64,000 nucleotides of DNA from Siphonodentalium dalli (GCA_032622095.1 CP136067.1:122609030-122673029), one strand, 5' to 3'; numbered from the stretch's first letter, positions 10,853-23,592 are shown. The notes: generated from the letters alone by a model not told the origin. Numbers and translations are program-made.

Positions 10853-11254
10853 TTACTCTGGCTAACGCTCGTAGACATCATATTCCACCAATACAAAACC
10901 TTGGAGAATTTCACTGTGTGTGAATGTCCCAACTCAAAATTGCATGTTTTTCTCTTACTTTTGTGAGCCAATATTCAATAAATATCGAATTAATTACCCA
11001 GTAGAAATGCCATAATTGTAAGCGACTCAACACAAAATCACTCACAATTTCATTTAAATCGTGAAATTTTGAGTTGGGACCTTCATCTACAGTTAAGTAC
11101 ATTATTAAGGAACAGATAATAATTCTATATTCCCTGTGTTATTTTTTTGACTTTATAAGGGTTCCCTGTCAAAATTTCAAAAAGTTCCAAGGTTTTGTAC
11201 TGGTGGAATATGATCTTTACGGTCATTAGCAGAGTAGAGATTCATGGCATGATC
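10853..11254. mobile_element. Family K element, left tip lost
   Basis: Inverted arms CATATTCCACCAATACAAAA and TTTTGTACTGGTGGAATATG. The right end GGCATGATC is followed by TA. It parallels 61737-62236. Confidence 0.7.
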
Positions 11255-11670
11255 TACCCTAAACTCTGAATTTTTTTTCTTCATAAAACCAAATAATAAA
11301 ATTAAATTGGCCTAAATTATTTATTAAAGCCATATTTAATAGTCAACGACTCAGCATGTTTGTCTCTAAGTTCACTTGTCCCAATGAAGAGGCCAATGCC
11401 CGTTCCAAACACAGCATCAAATTTGAATTCTATACAGACACAGGGTCATGTCGGGCTGACATCAAATGATTTTTTTTTCATTATGATCAGCTGTTATGAT
11501 CTCAATATATTTTGATATAAAGTTATTATGACAAAGTGTGACAATGTTTTTCACCTTGGTGTGTATAGTGGGTCACTTACATAACCTGCAGTCTCAGTTA
11601 TCTTGGTAAACCTATTGAATTGAAGTGTACAGGGCGTGTCAACATAACTTTATTTCTTACTAACCCTTGC

Positions 11671-11833
11671 CAAGCCTGAGTTTAGTGTGCCTGTCATTTG
11701 CAGAATTAGGTCCCCAGAGGGTGAATTTAGTGACGCTATCGAGCTAGCGAGCTATGCGGGATAGCGTCACTAAATAAATTCACCCTCTGGGGACCTCATT
11801 CTGCATATGACAGGCACACTACACTCTGGCTTG
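11671..11833. mobile_element. Family C short form, single hairpin
   Basis: CAAGCCTGAGTTTAG to its inverted partner ending CTGGCTTG, 163 bp. The whole element is one hairpin around GAGCTAGCGAGC. The flanking 8 bp do not match clearly. Confidence 0.78.
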
Positions 11834-12286
11834 ACTCTTACATGACTGGAGCTTCCTGAAGTTTAGCGAAAACCCTGTGCCATTACATTCTCTTTTATAT
11901 GTGAGTCTCCCATAGGAAGCATATACATTGGCCTAACAATATTCACCTTAATCTTGTAAGCCAGTGCATTCTCTTATATATGCGAGGCTCCCTATGGGAG
12001 ACTTGCATGTATAAGATAATGTAATGGCACAGGATCTTTAATGCTGCACAATCGCAGCTTCAGTCATGTAAGGGGTAAAGATCCTATGCCAGTGCATTCT
12101 CTTATAGGGAGTCTCGCATATATAAGAGAATGCACTGGCTTACAAGGTCAAGGTAAATATTGTTAGGCCAATGCATTCTATTATATATGTTAGGCTCCCT
12201 ATGGGCGTCTCACATATATAAGAGAATGCACTGGCACACGGTCTTTAATGATGCACCAATGCTGCTCCCATCATGAAAGGGTTACG
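11834..12286. mobile_element. Two fused family A elements
   Basis: A first element (CATGACTGGAGCTTCC ... CAGTCATGTAAGGGGTAA, to about 12077) runs directly into a second in the opposite order, ending CATCATGAAAGGGTTA. Four palindromes in 450 bp, in the order AATG-type, AGTG-type, AGTG-type, AATG-type. Confidence 0.7.
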
Positions 12287-12351
12287 AATAACTTCAATAA
12301 ACATGTTACCTTCATCTTCTCTGTACATTCCTCCTGTGTCCGGAGAACTAT

Positions 12352-12623
12352 CCTTGAAATAGGGTGCCTGTCATTTGCAGAATGAGGTCCCCAGATGGTG
12401 AATTTAGTGATGCTACCCTGCATAGTGGGCTAGCATCACCAAATTCACCCTCTGGGGACCTCATTCTGCTTACACCTCAGCATCATTCTGCTTACACCTC
12501 AGCAAAATGAGGTTCCCAGAGGGTGAATTTGGTGATGCTAGCCCGCTATGTGGGGTAGCATCACTAAATTCACCCTCTGGGAACCTCATTCTGCAAATGA
12601 CAGACACACTATTTCAAGGCTTG
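12352..12623. mobile_element. Family C element (AAATAG subtype)
   Basis: Ends CCTTGAAATAGGGTG and CACTATTTCAAGGCTTG. Two hairpins, with an 18-bp direct duplication of CATTCTGCTTACACCTCAGC between them. Confidence 0.8.
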
Positions 12624-12678
12624 ATTGGTTAGTGCAACTTGAATTGATCAGTTCCTAAATTTAAAGGGACCCAATCTA

Positions 12679-12786
12679 CAGTAATGCCCTAAGTAATCGA
12701 CCCCTTAACCACAGCAGAATTATGGGTAACTTTTCAAGATTTTGTCGAAAATATGGCTTGTTGCCATTCATCGGAAAGCTCTCAGT
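12679..12786. mobile_element. Family B, left arm only
   Basis: 108 bp from CAGTAATGCCC to the loop. The right arm is absent. The next bases (from 12788) resemble the start of the 27.4 kb minisatellite. Confidence 0.8.
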
Positions 12787-12848
12787 GTAAATTGAACTTC
12801 AGCCATTATTACTTCTCCCTAATAACAGTTCACTTCTCCTCATTATGA

Positions 12849-13097
12849 AGCGAGATCACTGAGTCGCAGCCATATTGGATTCATCCAGCCCACATTCAAC
12901 AGTTTTATGTGCTACTGGTCAAAGTTCTACAGGTGCATTCCATTTATGTAACTTTTGAATATTCATGATTCCATATATAAATTTAAAAGCTCCAGAACTT
13001 TGTTTGACCTGTGGCACTTAAACTGCAGAATGGGGGGGGGGGGGGGGTTAATGGATGAATCCAATATGGCCGTGACTCAGTGATCTCGCTTATTGTA
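12849..13097. repeat. Foldback around a G16 run
   Basis: Arms of about 40 bp (AGCGAGATCACTGAGTC at 12850; GACTCAGTGATCTCGCT near 13073), with a second inner pair (GGTCAAAGTTCT / AGAACTTTGTTTGACC). G16 at 13032-13047. Confidence 0.7.
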
Positions 13098-13330
13098 AAT
13101 GACTTACAGGTGGAAAAAATGACCTTTTTTGTCACAACTGATGAAATCCGACATCAAATTGTGCAATTTTACTAAACTAGAATTTTCCCATATTTTAGTG
13201 TACACTTGTCAGGCTTTTGATACATGCACATGTGTTGAACATCTGCATCCTGAGTCTGGGCACATCCATGTTTATATCATATCAGGGCTGACAGGCCATA
13301 TGTTAGTTTCAGACTGACACCATGTGACTT

Positions 13331-13450
13331 TCAGTGCCAACATATCTGCTGTCTGCCTGCCATGTAGATTTCAGTGCCAACATATCTGCTGTCTGCCTGC
13401 CATGTAGATTTCAGTGCCAACATATCTGCTGTCTGCCTGCCATGTAGATT
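13331..13450. repeat. 40-bp tandem repeat, three copies
   Basis: TCAGTGCCAACATATCTGCT starts at 13331, 13371 and 13411, so the period is exactly 40 bp. The copies are nearly identical. Confidence 0.9.
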
Positions 13451-15507
13451 TCAGATGCCAAAATTGTAGAGCAATTAACCCTCACACTTCGAAAGAAGTT
13501 GCAACCAATTTCAAAATGAAAATCTACAGAAATAAACAATCAGAAATAATGGACTCATGCAGTATGATATTTAGATTTATTGCTATATGTATTATTCCAC
13601 CCCACCCACCCTCGAAGAGAATGGGAGTATACTGGATTGACTGTGTCCATCCGTTTGTCCATCTGTTTGTCCGTCCGGGCATATATCTCAGCCTTGAGTA
13701 TCTGAATTAAATTTTGTATGGAGGCTCGTCATAGTGTCATTTGTTGAACTTACTATCTGAACATTTCCTATGGGATAACTACTAGTCACTGATGCTTTAG
13801 TATAGAACGGGTTAAAATATTCTGTTGGGACATATACATTCTGGTATTTAAGAGAGAAGTCAGTTCTCCCAGGGACATAAATAAGGAGAATTGGCACATT
13901 TTAAGGAGACGATGTCTCCCAAGTCACCCTCGAGGCTGGTATATATTTTCTTACTTTCTATGACTGATTAATATTGAGGACATTATTTGCCTGGTCTTAA
14001 CACTTAGAAATCCAATTTGTCCTCTAGATTTTCATATCATTGTCACTTCAATCAAACAGACAGACATCGTAAATTCAATTATATCGCGAGTATCTTCACA
14101 AAGTTTGCCTTACCTCTGTTCTACCCTGACCTTGTCTGACATTGTTCCCCATTTCTTTCTTTCGTTCTTTATTGTCATCGGATTTATATGGCACAATCTT
14201 GTAAATTGATTTTCTTTTAGCTGATCTTTTAGACTTATGTTGTCCATTCCAGCCCTTGTAGGCTATAAAGCTTTACCCTTGTCAAAAACAAAAACAATTT
14301 TATTGATTCATTTACCGTATCGCCATTTTTGTGGGTGTCCATCATCTTCTCACGAACGATTTGGCATATTTAGCATATATTTGGTATGGAGAGTCCTTGG
14401 GTGACAGGGTTTCAGATTTGTTCAAATGGGGTCACCAGGTCAAATAGGGTGTGACCAGGGACATAACTCTTCCCCCATAGTAATTCTTAAAATGGCTCCT
14501 CCGCGAGAGCCATCAGACCTATTTAGCTTATATGTAGTATGGAGGGTCCTTGTGTTACTCGGGACTGGGTTACAGATTCGTTAAAATGGGTTCGACCAGT
14601 CAATAAATGACGTTTGGTGTATATGGCCTACGGAGAGTTGGGATCAAAATTTGTTTGAATGGGGTCCACCATTAAAACAATGGGGGGGGGGGGGGGGCAT
14701 GTCAAGTTGGAACTTTGCAACAGTTAGGAAAGCTTGAGGTATCAGTTGTAAAATTCCAACATGTGCAAAGGAATTCTACGAACTTGGGAGTGTGTTTGCT
14801 TCAGTTGGGAGGGAGCAGACTATGTGGGGTGGGGGGATCAGGGCCAATCAGTTGAAAATTTCAAGGTGACACCCCCTGCTCAACGGAGACCCTCTAGCTA
14901 CGTCCCTCTTTAGGACTACTTGTTTTAAAGTGATTTTAACAAGTACTATCTCTTATGGTCTTCCTAGTCCTAGTCTTCTCAGACTTTACAGTCTGGTAAG
15001 CGTCTCCACAGTCATTGACTGTCTTGTTGAGTTAGATTTATGTCTCCATTTGTGCTGATTTTGGTGAAAAAAAAAAGTCTGGCCAAATAAAAGTTTGTGT
15101 CCACTTTCGAAAAAAAGTGGCCATTGGCCACTGACAACACGAACACTGCTTTTTGTTTACAGCAAATTTGAGCTATAATGTCTTCCTAATTTTATGTTAA
15201 AAACTGTTATCTGTCTGAAACTATCAAGGATATGTGAATAATTAATGTTTCATTCTAATTTAATCACTTGAAACTCAAAATAAGAAAAATTAACATGATT
15301 TATACATAAATATGTAGATGTGTCTGGCCTCTGTAAACTCATGGGACAACATGCTGAAATCGGCATATCACACTTCACAAAATATATTAGCCTGGTGATT
15401 TATCTCTATTTGTATGCATGGGAGCTAACTGCCATATGGGAGAGTCAAGTGTCCAATTGTGAATGGGAGAATTCCATGTGAGAAAAACATTTGCATGAGG
15501 CAGATGT
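13451..15507. other. Degenerate dispersed repeats, no gene
   Basis: A GGGAGTATACTGGATTGAC...GTCCGTCCGGGC stretch at 13620-13700 and a segment at 14340-14720 with phrases like GGTATGGAGAGTCCTTGG belong to a dispersed repeat also seen at 4.85, 20.8 and 55.0 kb. G16 at 14682-14697. No coding exon recognised. Confidence 0.5.
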
Positions 15508-15907
15508 CAAGTCTGAGTTTAGTGTTCCTGTCATTTGCAGAATGAGATCACCAGAGGGTGAATTTAGTCACGATTTCCCCGTACAGCAGGCTAGCATCAT
15601 ATTCTCCAATTGAAGTTCCCAAATGGGGAATATTGTGATGTACACCCATTGGGAACCTTGATTATGCAATGTGTCATCTGCCAATTTGCGGATATAGAGA
15701 AACTAAACCAAAAAAGAATCTATGTTGAAGTAGTTTCTATAGAAATTTTATAATAAAGAAACTTTCCAGAGAAGATGAGGCCTAAGCAGAATGAGGTCCC
15801 CAGAGAGTGAATTTAGTGACGCTAGCCCACTATGCAGGATAGCATCACTAAATTCACCCTCTGGGGACATCATTCTGCAAATGACAGGCACACCAAACTC
15901 AGACTTG
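15508..15907. mobile_element. Family C long form
   Basis: CAAGTCTGAGTTTAGTG to CCAAACTCAGACTTG. The first hairpin is damaged. The second (around 15796-15880) is near perfect. No matching 8-bp flank seen. Confidence 0.75.
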
Positions 15908-16110
15908 TTTTCTTCTAGTTTTTTTCTATGAATTAGGATTGGCCAGCTGATTATAATGAACCTCAGTGTGAGCCTGCTAGCAAAATAATCCCCATTAGAA
16001 GGTAATGACTGAAAAAACGCCTCTTCCCCTTAAATTAAACAGACTTCATTAAGGCTTCCTTTATACATCATAGTATTATTATTGTGTTACACACCAGAGT
16101 TTGAAATAAT

Positions 16111-16305
16111 TTAACCCTTTTCATGACGGGAGATGGGCTGGTGCAGCAGTAAAGATCATGTGCCAGTGCATTCTATTATATATGTGAGTCTCCCATAGGG
16201 AGCCTCACATATATAAGATAATGCACTGGCCAACAAAGTCAAGATAAATATTGTTAGGCCAATGCATTATTTTATATACATGTATGCGAGGCTCCCTATG
16301 GAAGT
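16111..16305. mobile_element. Family A element, right end missing
   Basis: Starts TTAACCCTTTTCATGACGGG. The first palindrome is complete and the second stops in its centre near 16305. Confidence 0.75.
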
Positions 16306-16489
16306 TGTGTGGAAATGGATCTTCATTGTTGATCTTTGGTAATTTTGGAATCTGTAAATCTAGGATGTTGAATTTATGTCATGGAAGTGATGCTTTGGGG
16401 AGGGGGAATTAAATTTTTTCCAGACTACCGCAACCAAATGTTTGTTTGAAGTCACAAAAATATGGTTCAGATTTAATATGGTCTGTAAA

Positions 16490-16662
16490 AAACATGAATC
16501 AATCCACTCTAGTATTATCTTTTCGCATGTCTGTCGTCTGCTTTAGTACTTGTACACCCCTCCAGATGAACGATAGACCATTCCTATGTATGCTTCTATC
16601 ATTGAGTGAGAGAATCCATTTAGTCTAGAAAGTCTAGAAACTCTTTCTATACTAAAACATCA
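16490..16662. repeat. Family J fragment
   Basis: GTCGTCTGCTTTAGTACTTG and GAGAATCCATTTAGTCTAGAAA match the body of the family J element at 57049-57267. It abuts the next element at TTAA. Confidence 0.55.
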
Positions 16663-17054
16663 TTAACCCTTTACCCAACAAAACCGGCCAAATAAAGCTT
16701 CAACAGCCTAAAATATCTTCGGTCTGTCTCAATAGAACCATACAAATATGGATATCATTGGAACCGGCTCCTTGACCACATTGTGATAGTTACAGTTATG
16801 CCCTGTGCCAATGCATTCTCTTATATATGCGAGTCGACCATAGGTCGCCTCGCATATATAAGAGAATGCATTGGCCTAAAAAAACACTTTTTTTTAACAC
16901 TTTTTACCATTTTTTCTTACATTCTTTAACAATTTTATAATTTTTAATGTGTTAAGCCAATGCATTCTCTTATATATGCGAGGCGACCTATGGTCGACTC
17001 GCATATATAAGAGAATGCATCGGCACAGGGCCGTTCTGTTGGGTAAAGGGTTAA
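16663..17054. mobile_element. A-class element (ACCCAAC ends), complete
   Basis: TTAA at 16663-16666 and 17051-17054. Terminal inverted repeats CCCTTTACCCAACA / TGTTGGGTAAAGGG. Two palindromes with the centre ACCTATGGT (or inverse), one at each end of a T-rich middle. 392 bp. Confidence 0.87.
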
Positions 17055-17744
17055 TGAGTAGTTATTCCAGTGGAAATGTTCGGATAATAAGTTCAGCAAA
17101 GGTTGTCTGGTGAACTTATTATCTAATCATTTCCCTCAATAAATAGGACACCTTCTTCACTTTTATCTATCTGTGAGACATGTTATATGACGAGACTTTC
17201 CATTTCTGTTGCATGTTGGTACACAATATCTCACACTTTCTTTATGCTTACGATCAAGGCATCCAGTCACATCAACCATATATGTGGAATGCAGAGTCAC
17301 GATCTTTCAGAGATTATGTCACCAGACAGGAAATTAACGAAATGAGACAACATTGTTCAGTTTGTCTAATTTTCCACTGCAAGCATTGCACGCCTGTTTG
17401 AGGTCCATTATTTCCTGTAACCACTGACCCAATCTTCTTCGTGATATCCCATAAATCCCATCAATCTCCTCCTTTAATCATTTCTTCGAGCCATGGTTTC
17501 TTATGGTAAATACTCTCGGATTTATTGGCTTTATTCAACAGGAAGACGCGAAAAAGTACAAAGACTTTACTACTGTTCTTGTTGTCTGCTTCCGAGGCAA
17601 TCTTTACTACTCTTCCTGTAGTCTGCTTCTGAGGCAATCTATGCAAAAGTTGTCCATTTGTTCACCGAATTTCTACTCTGTCACAATAATAATTTCCATA
17701 CACTCTACTCAATCATTCTAAAGTATCTCTGAACTGAAATGCGA

Positions 17745-20490
17745 GACATGCGACTCTAGAGTATTAAAAGTATTCCTGAACTCAAACGGGGGACATACGA
17801 CTCAGAGTATTAAAACTATTCATGAACTCGAACGTGAGACATACGACTCAAGAGTATTAAAAGTATTCCTGAACTCAAACGGGGAACATACGACTCAGAG
17901 TATTAAAAGTATTCATGAACTCAAACGCGAGACATACGACTCAGAGTATTAAAAGTATTCATGAACTCAAACGCGAGACATACGACTCAGAGTATTAAAA
18001 GTATTCCTGAACTCAAACGGGGGACATACAACTCAGAGTATTAAAAGTATTCATGAACTCAAACGCGAGACATACGACTCAGAGTATTAAAAGTATTCAT
18101 GAACTCAAATGCGAGACATACGACTCAGAGTATTAAAAGTATTCATGAACTCAAACGCGAGACATACGACTCAGAGTATTAAAAGTATTCATGAACTCAA
18201 ACGCGAGACATACGACTCAGATTATTAAAAGTATTCATGAACTCAAACGCGAGACATACGACTCAAGAGTATTAAAAGTATTCCTGAACTCAAACGGGGG
18301 ACATACGACTCAGAGTATTAAAAGTATTCATGAACTCAAACGCGAGACATACGACTCAAGAGTATTAAAAGTATTCCTGAACTCAAACGCGAGACATACG
18401 ACTCAGAGTATTATAAGTATTCATGAACTCAAACGCGAGACATACGACTCAAGAGTATTAAAAGTATTCCTGAACTCAAACATGAGACATACGACTCAGA
18501 GTATTAAAAGTATTCCTGAACTCAAACGGGGGACATACAACTCAGAGTATTAAAAGTATTCATGAACTCAAACCGGGGACATACGACTCAGAGTATTAAA
18601 AGTACTCATGAACTCAAACACGAAACGGGGGACATACGACTCAGAGTATTAAAAGTATTCATAAACTCAAACGCGAGACATACGACTCAGAGTATTAAAA
18701 GTATTCATGAACTCAAACGGGGGACATACAACTCAGAGTATTAAAAGTATTCATGAACTCAAACACGAGACATACGACTCAGAGTATTAAAAGTATTCAT
18801 GAACTCAAACGCGAGACATACGACTCAGAGTATTAAAAGTACTCATGAACTCAAACATGAGACATACGACTCAAGAGTATTAAAAGTATTCATGAACTCA
18901 AACCGGGGACATACGACTCAGAGTATTAAAAGTATTCATGAACTCAAACGCGAGACATATGACTCAGAGTATTAAAAGTATTCCTGAACTCAAACGCAAG
19001 ACATACGACTCAGAGTATTGAAAGTATTCATGAACTCAAACACGAGACATACGACTCAGAGTATTAAAAGTATTCATGAACTCAAACGCGAGACATACGA
19101 CTCAGAGTATTAAAAGTACTCATGAACTCAAACATGAGACATACGACTCAAGAGTATTAAAAGTATTCATGAACTCAAACGGGGGACATACGACTCAGAG
19201 TATTAAAAGTATTCATAAACTCAAACGCGAGACATACGACTCAGAGTATTAAAAGTATTCATGAACTCAAACGCGAGACATACGACTCAGAGTATTAAAA
19301 GTATTCATGAACTCAAACACGAGACATACGACTCAGAGTATTAAAAGTATTCATGAACTCAAACGCGAGACATACGACTCAGAGTATTAAAAGTACTCAT
19401 GAACTCAAACATGAGACATACGACTCAAGAGTATTAAAAGTATTCATGAACTCAAACCGGGGACATACGACTCAGAGTATTAAAAGTATTCATGAACTCA
19501 AACGCGAGACATATGACTCAGAGTATTAAAAGTATTCCTGAACTCAAACGCAAGACATACGACTCAGAGTATTGAAAGTATTCATGAACTCAAACGCGAG
19601 ACATACGACTCAGAGTATTAAAAGTATTCATGAACTCAAACGCGAGGCATGACTCAGAGTATTAAAAGTATTCCTGAACTCAAACGCGAGACATACGACT
19701 CAGAGTATTAAAAGTATTCATGAACTCAAACATGAGACATACGACTCAGAGTATTAAAAGTATTCATGAACTCAAACCGGGGACATACGACTCAGAGTAT
19801 TAAAAGTATTCATGAACTCAAACGCGAGACATATGACTCAGAGTATTAAAGTATTCCTGAACTCAAACGCGAGACATACGACTCAGAGTATTAAAAGTAT
19901 TCATGAACTCAAACGCGAGACATACGACTCAGAGTATTAAAAGTATTCATGAACTCAAACGCGAGACATACGACTCAGAGTATTAAAAGTATTCATGAAC
20001 TCAAACGCGAGACATACGACTCAGAGTATTAAAAGTACTCATGAACTCAAACATGAGACATACGACTCAAGAGTATTAAAAGTATTCATGAACTCAAACC
20101 GGGGACATACGACTCAGAGTATTAAAAGTATTCATGAACTCAAACGCGAGACATACGACTCAAGAGTATTAAAAGTACTCATGAACTCAAACATGAGACA
20201 TACGACTCAAGAGTATTAAAAGTATTCATGAACTCAAACCGGGGACATACGACTCAGAGTATTAAAAGTATTCATGAACTCAAACGCGAGACATACGACT
20301 CAAGAGTATTAAAAGTATTCATGAACTCAAACGCGAGACATACGACTCAGAGTATTAAAAGTATTCCTGAACTCAAACGCGAGGCATGACTCAGAGTATT
20401 AAAAGTATTCATGAACTCAAACGGGAGACATACGACTCAGAGTATTAAAAGTATTCCTGAACTCAAACGCGAGACATTAAAAGTATTAAA
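17745..20490. repeat. 46-bp minisatellite, about 59 units, with higher-order structure
   Basis: The unit reads roughly AGTATTAAAAGTATTCATGA then ACTCAAACGCGAGACATACG then ACTCAG. Unit starts at 17891 and 17937 show the 46-bp period; an ACTCAAGAG variant is 47 bp. Variants (CGCGAG, CACGAG, CATGAG, CCGGGG, GGGGG) recur in order: CACGAG variants at 18761, 19038 and 19315 are 277 bp apart, i.e. six units. Because 46 is not a multiple of 3, open frames cycle across units and are not evidence of a gene. Confidence 0.95.
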
Positions 20491-20969
20491 AGTTCACTGT
20501 TGAAAACGCCCTGCTGTACTGACCAGTTATTCTAGAATATTCCAGTAAAATATTCAAGAATACTCTAGAATAGTATATGGCATCATAAACTGGAATAAAA
20601 TTTGAATAGAATAAGTATGAACACTGTAGAATATTTGAAAACTGGAATAAGCAGGAATAATGCAATTGTAGGGATATTCCAGAATAATCCAGATTATTCA
20701 AGGTTATTCTGTTTTTTGGTGGTGTTATCCCCCTTTTTTGACTTAGAAAATGTTTAGCAACATACATAATATTGTCCAAGCTTTTATTCCTACACTTTTA
20801 GGTCAATGTTTTTGAAACTTGGCACAGATATTTAGTACCATGGAAATCTGTGCAACTGTGATTATGACGTCTGTCTGACCTTTTTTTGTGGAGTTATTCC
20901 CCTTTTTCGACTTAGAACATTTTTGCAACATGCAGAATTATTTTTTTGGCTTTTATAAAGATTATTCCT
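20491..20969. repeat. GAATATTCC-rich stretch and dispersed repeat fragment
   Basis: 20515-20715 is rich in ATTCCAG / GGAATA / TATTC words, a degenerate short-period repeat. 20780-20960 carries GCTTTTATTCCTACA and TTGAAACTTGGCACA, shared with 55.03-55.24 kb. Confidence 0.55.
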
Positions 20970-20973
20970 TTAA

Positions 20974-21565
20974 AGGGGTACTGTACCCAAGATGTTGTTG
21001 TTGGTTTCTATAATCCCCGAGTCGGAGAATAATGTAACAACTTTTCCATTTTTTGAAAGTTTGTTGAGTACGAAGTATTGTTACGGATGGCAAATTTACC
21101 GGAATGCAAAAATACAAATTGTCGTTGTCGAGTAATTTTTGTAAAGTTTTCAACCAAATGAATCAAATAAACATTATATTATATGGTTAGTAGTCCCATA
21201 TACTCATTTAAGTTAGTGTACCGTCACTAGTCAATGAGTGGCTTGGGTTTTCTCCCCGTATAAGCATAATGTTTCAAACGATCGTGTGTGCAATTGTTTT
21301 CCTAATCCAATATCCCTCAATTATAATTTGATTACGTTTTGTACACGGAAATTCGAATTTTAAGAGACGCCATTTTATGGCTGGAGCCATAAAATCAATT
21401 TATATTAAATTATTAACTTTTAAATTATTAAATTTTAAGATAGCCTATTAACCTGAGCGTTTACAGAATACATCTTCGACTCAAATTACTTATATTTCTA
21501 TATAGTATCGATAATAGATCGTTGTTATCACCGGGAATTTATTGAAAATGGCGTACAGTACCCCT
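20974..21565. mobile_element. 592-bp TTAA-flanked element
   Basis: Terminal inverted repeats AGGGGTACTGTAC / GTACAGTACCCCT flanked by TTAA (20970-20973, 21566-21569). Inside are CGCCATTTTATGGC and other short dyads but no long frame. The TTAA duplication fits piggyBac-type insertion, though the ends differ from families A and J. Confidence 0.75.
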
Positions 21566-21569
21566 TTAA

Positions 21570-22286
21570 GAAACCATAACCATTAGCAAAATACTACAGA
21601 AACTGAAGTAGATGTAATTATTGCATTGTTCTGACATTGTTGGAACAACGCAATTATTACACCTATTTCACTTTCTGTTGCAGTGCAAGCCCTGATTATA
21701 GTGACCTTCTGAACCGAGACAACACATTTTTTTACCCGATACGTGCCAGTCAGACAATTCTGACATCCCTATTATCGGAGCTTCCTTAGTTGGGCAGTTG
21801 GTCTCGAGGATGACGAGAAAGTAATATCGATGCGTCCTTGACGATATTTTCCCTGATTAGTTATGGACAATACACTCTCAGGCTGGGCGTCATTATTAGT
21901 CAATTCCTTATGCGAAATTCATAAAAGGGGATACCAGTAAGTAATAAGCCGTCTCGTTGACTATTTACTTTCCGTTCGTATTCCATTTTCTGACACAAAA
22001 GGCGTTTGGCTTTGTCGTCATCACTGTGTGTTTATATGGAGATTAGGTGTCTCGAGAAGGGACCTCATTCTGCCGGCTCCATTGTCATATTCCCAACCAC
22101 AAATTACTATGGGCGCCTGTCCAAATATAAATCATTCTGTGACTTGCTCATCAGATCGCACAGTTTTTTCGCACATCTTGTTCGCTTTGTTCTGCAACAT
22201 GTTTCCCTTTCTAATTAAAAACGTTGCGAGTGTTCCGAACCTGAAAATTACAAAAACAACAAAATTATTATTATAATAGAGATGCT
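21570..22286. other. No recognisable gene
   Basis: Includes a short foldback (GTAATTATTGCATTGTTC / GAACAACGCAATTATTAC at 21615-21660). The open stretches at 22006-22276 show no domain. Confidence 0.5.
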
Positions 22287-22289
22287 ATA

Positions 22290-22742
22290 TACTGTGCTGC
22301 CCTAAGTACAGTAATGCCCTAATTAATCGACTCCATAACCACAGCAGAATTATGGGTAACTTTTCAGGATTTAGTCGGAAATATGGCTTGTTGCCATTCA
22401 TCGGAAAGCTCTAAGAGAGCTTTCCGACAAATGGCAACAAGCCATATTTCCGACTATATCCTGAAAAGTTACCCATAATTCTGCTGTGGTTAAGGAGTCG
22501 ATTATTTATGGCATTACTGTACACTGTATGTAACTAACTGCTGACATATATAAATTTGTTGGAGCGCAATTGTACTGGAAGTTACCATTTCATACCAGTT
22601 GATGATTTCAAGCATTCTAACCACACAACCCTCTGGTTGTCTTGTGGTTTTTAACCACGTTTAAAATCTAACCAAAGTGCGGTCTATATAACTGGGGGTG
22701 CCACCCCTGTTCGATGAGTAATTTACTTAGGGCAGTACAGTA
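22290..22742. mobile_element. Inverted-repeat element hosting a family B copy
   Basis: Termini TACTGTGCTGCCCTAAGTA (22290) and TACTTAGGGCAGTACAGTA (22724) are inverted copies. They resemble but differ from family B ends, so this may be an older relative. The family B element at 22309-22519 sits just inside the left end. Confidence 0.65.
22309..22519. mobile_element. Family B foldback, complete
   Basis: TA on both sides, about 104-bp arms, loop CTAAGAG. It is nested in the 22290-22742 element. Confidence 0.88.
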
Positions 22743-22806
22743 TACATTGATTATTGTGGTGCACTTTCCAAAAACTACATCATCCAGAAATGAAGCTCTC
22801 CTGAAA

Positions 22807-23151
22807 CAAGCCTGAGTTTAGTGTGCCTGTCATTTGCAGAATGAGGTCCCCAGAGGGTGAATTTAGTGACGCTATCCCGCATAGTGGACTAGCATCAATA
22901 AATTCACCCTCTGGGGACCTCATTCTGCTCAGGCCTCATCTTCTCTGGAAAGTTTCTTTATTATAAAATTTCTGTAGTTTAGTTTCTCTATATTCCCAGA
23001 TTGGCAGACAACACATTGCATAATCAAGGTTCCCAATGGGTGTACATGTACATCACAATATTCACCATTTGGGAACTTTAATCTGAGTCTATGTCTCCCG
23101 TAGCTTGTGAGGCCATGCAGAATGAGGTTCGCAGAGGGTGAATTTGGTGAT
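22807..23151. mobile_element. Family C long form, right end truncated
   Basis: CAAGCCTGAGTTTAGTG start, first hairpin, AGTTTCTCTATATTCCC middle, then the start of the second hairpin. It breaks off after GAATTTGGTGAT at about 23151. Confidence 0.75.
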
Positions 23152-23456
23152 AGAGTATGGATGCAAGTTGGTCTGACATTTTGTGTGGAATCTGAAAGTT
23201 TTCCACGCGTCCATACTCTATGGAACGCAACAAAATCAACATCAATTACTTATATTTACACTCAACCGAGTCAACTGGCATTAAGCATTAAGCACCATAT
23301 TCCAACGTTATTCTCATGACTTGATGCAAGTTGCGTCTACACAAAAATGGATGCAAGTTGGGGTCAGCGTGCGACATCATGTGACATAATTTTGACCAAC
23401 CAACATCCTGCATTGATGTTTCACAACGAGAATGCATGTTTGAGTGTAAATATAGT
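23152..23456. repeat. Foldback fragments
   Basis: ATAGAGTATGGA (23152) pairs with TCCATACTCTAT (23211). TATTTACACTCAA (23252) pairs with TTGAGTGTAAATA (23440). ATGCAAGTTG recurs three times. No gene seen. Confidence 0.5.
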
Positions 23457-23592
23457 TGTATAAAATCTATTATTATTATTTTTACTATTTGTATAGTATT
23501 GTTGTACAAGTTTTTATATATCCGTTCATCCTTATATTGTCTAATTAATTACTTGAAATTTCTTCCTTAACGATCTTACTTGGCTCCTGGAG

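Noticed and set aside
18191-20219. Open frames of 60-120 codons rich in ELKRETYDS-like repeats
   Set aside because: They arise because the 46-bp minisatellite unit lacks stops over some stretches. The frame drifts between units, and there is no start or splice context.
17745-20490. CRISPR-like array
   Set aside because: Units are contiguous, with no unique spacers, in a eukaryotic intron-type context. It is a tandem satellite.
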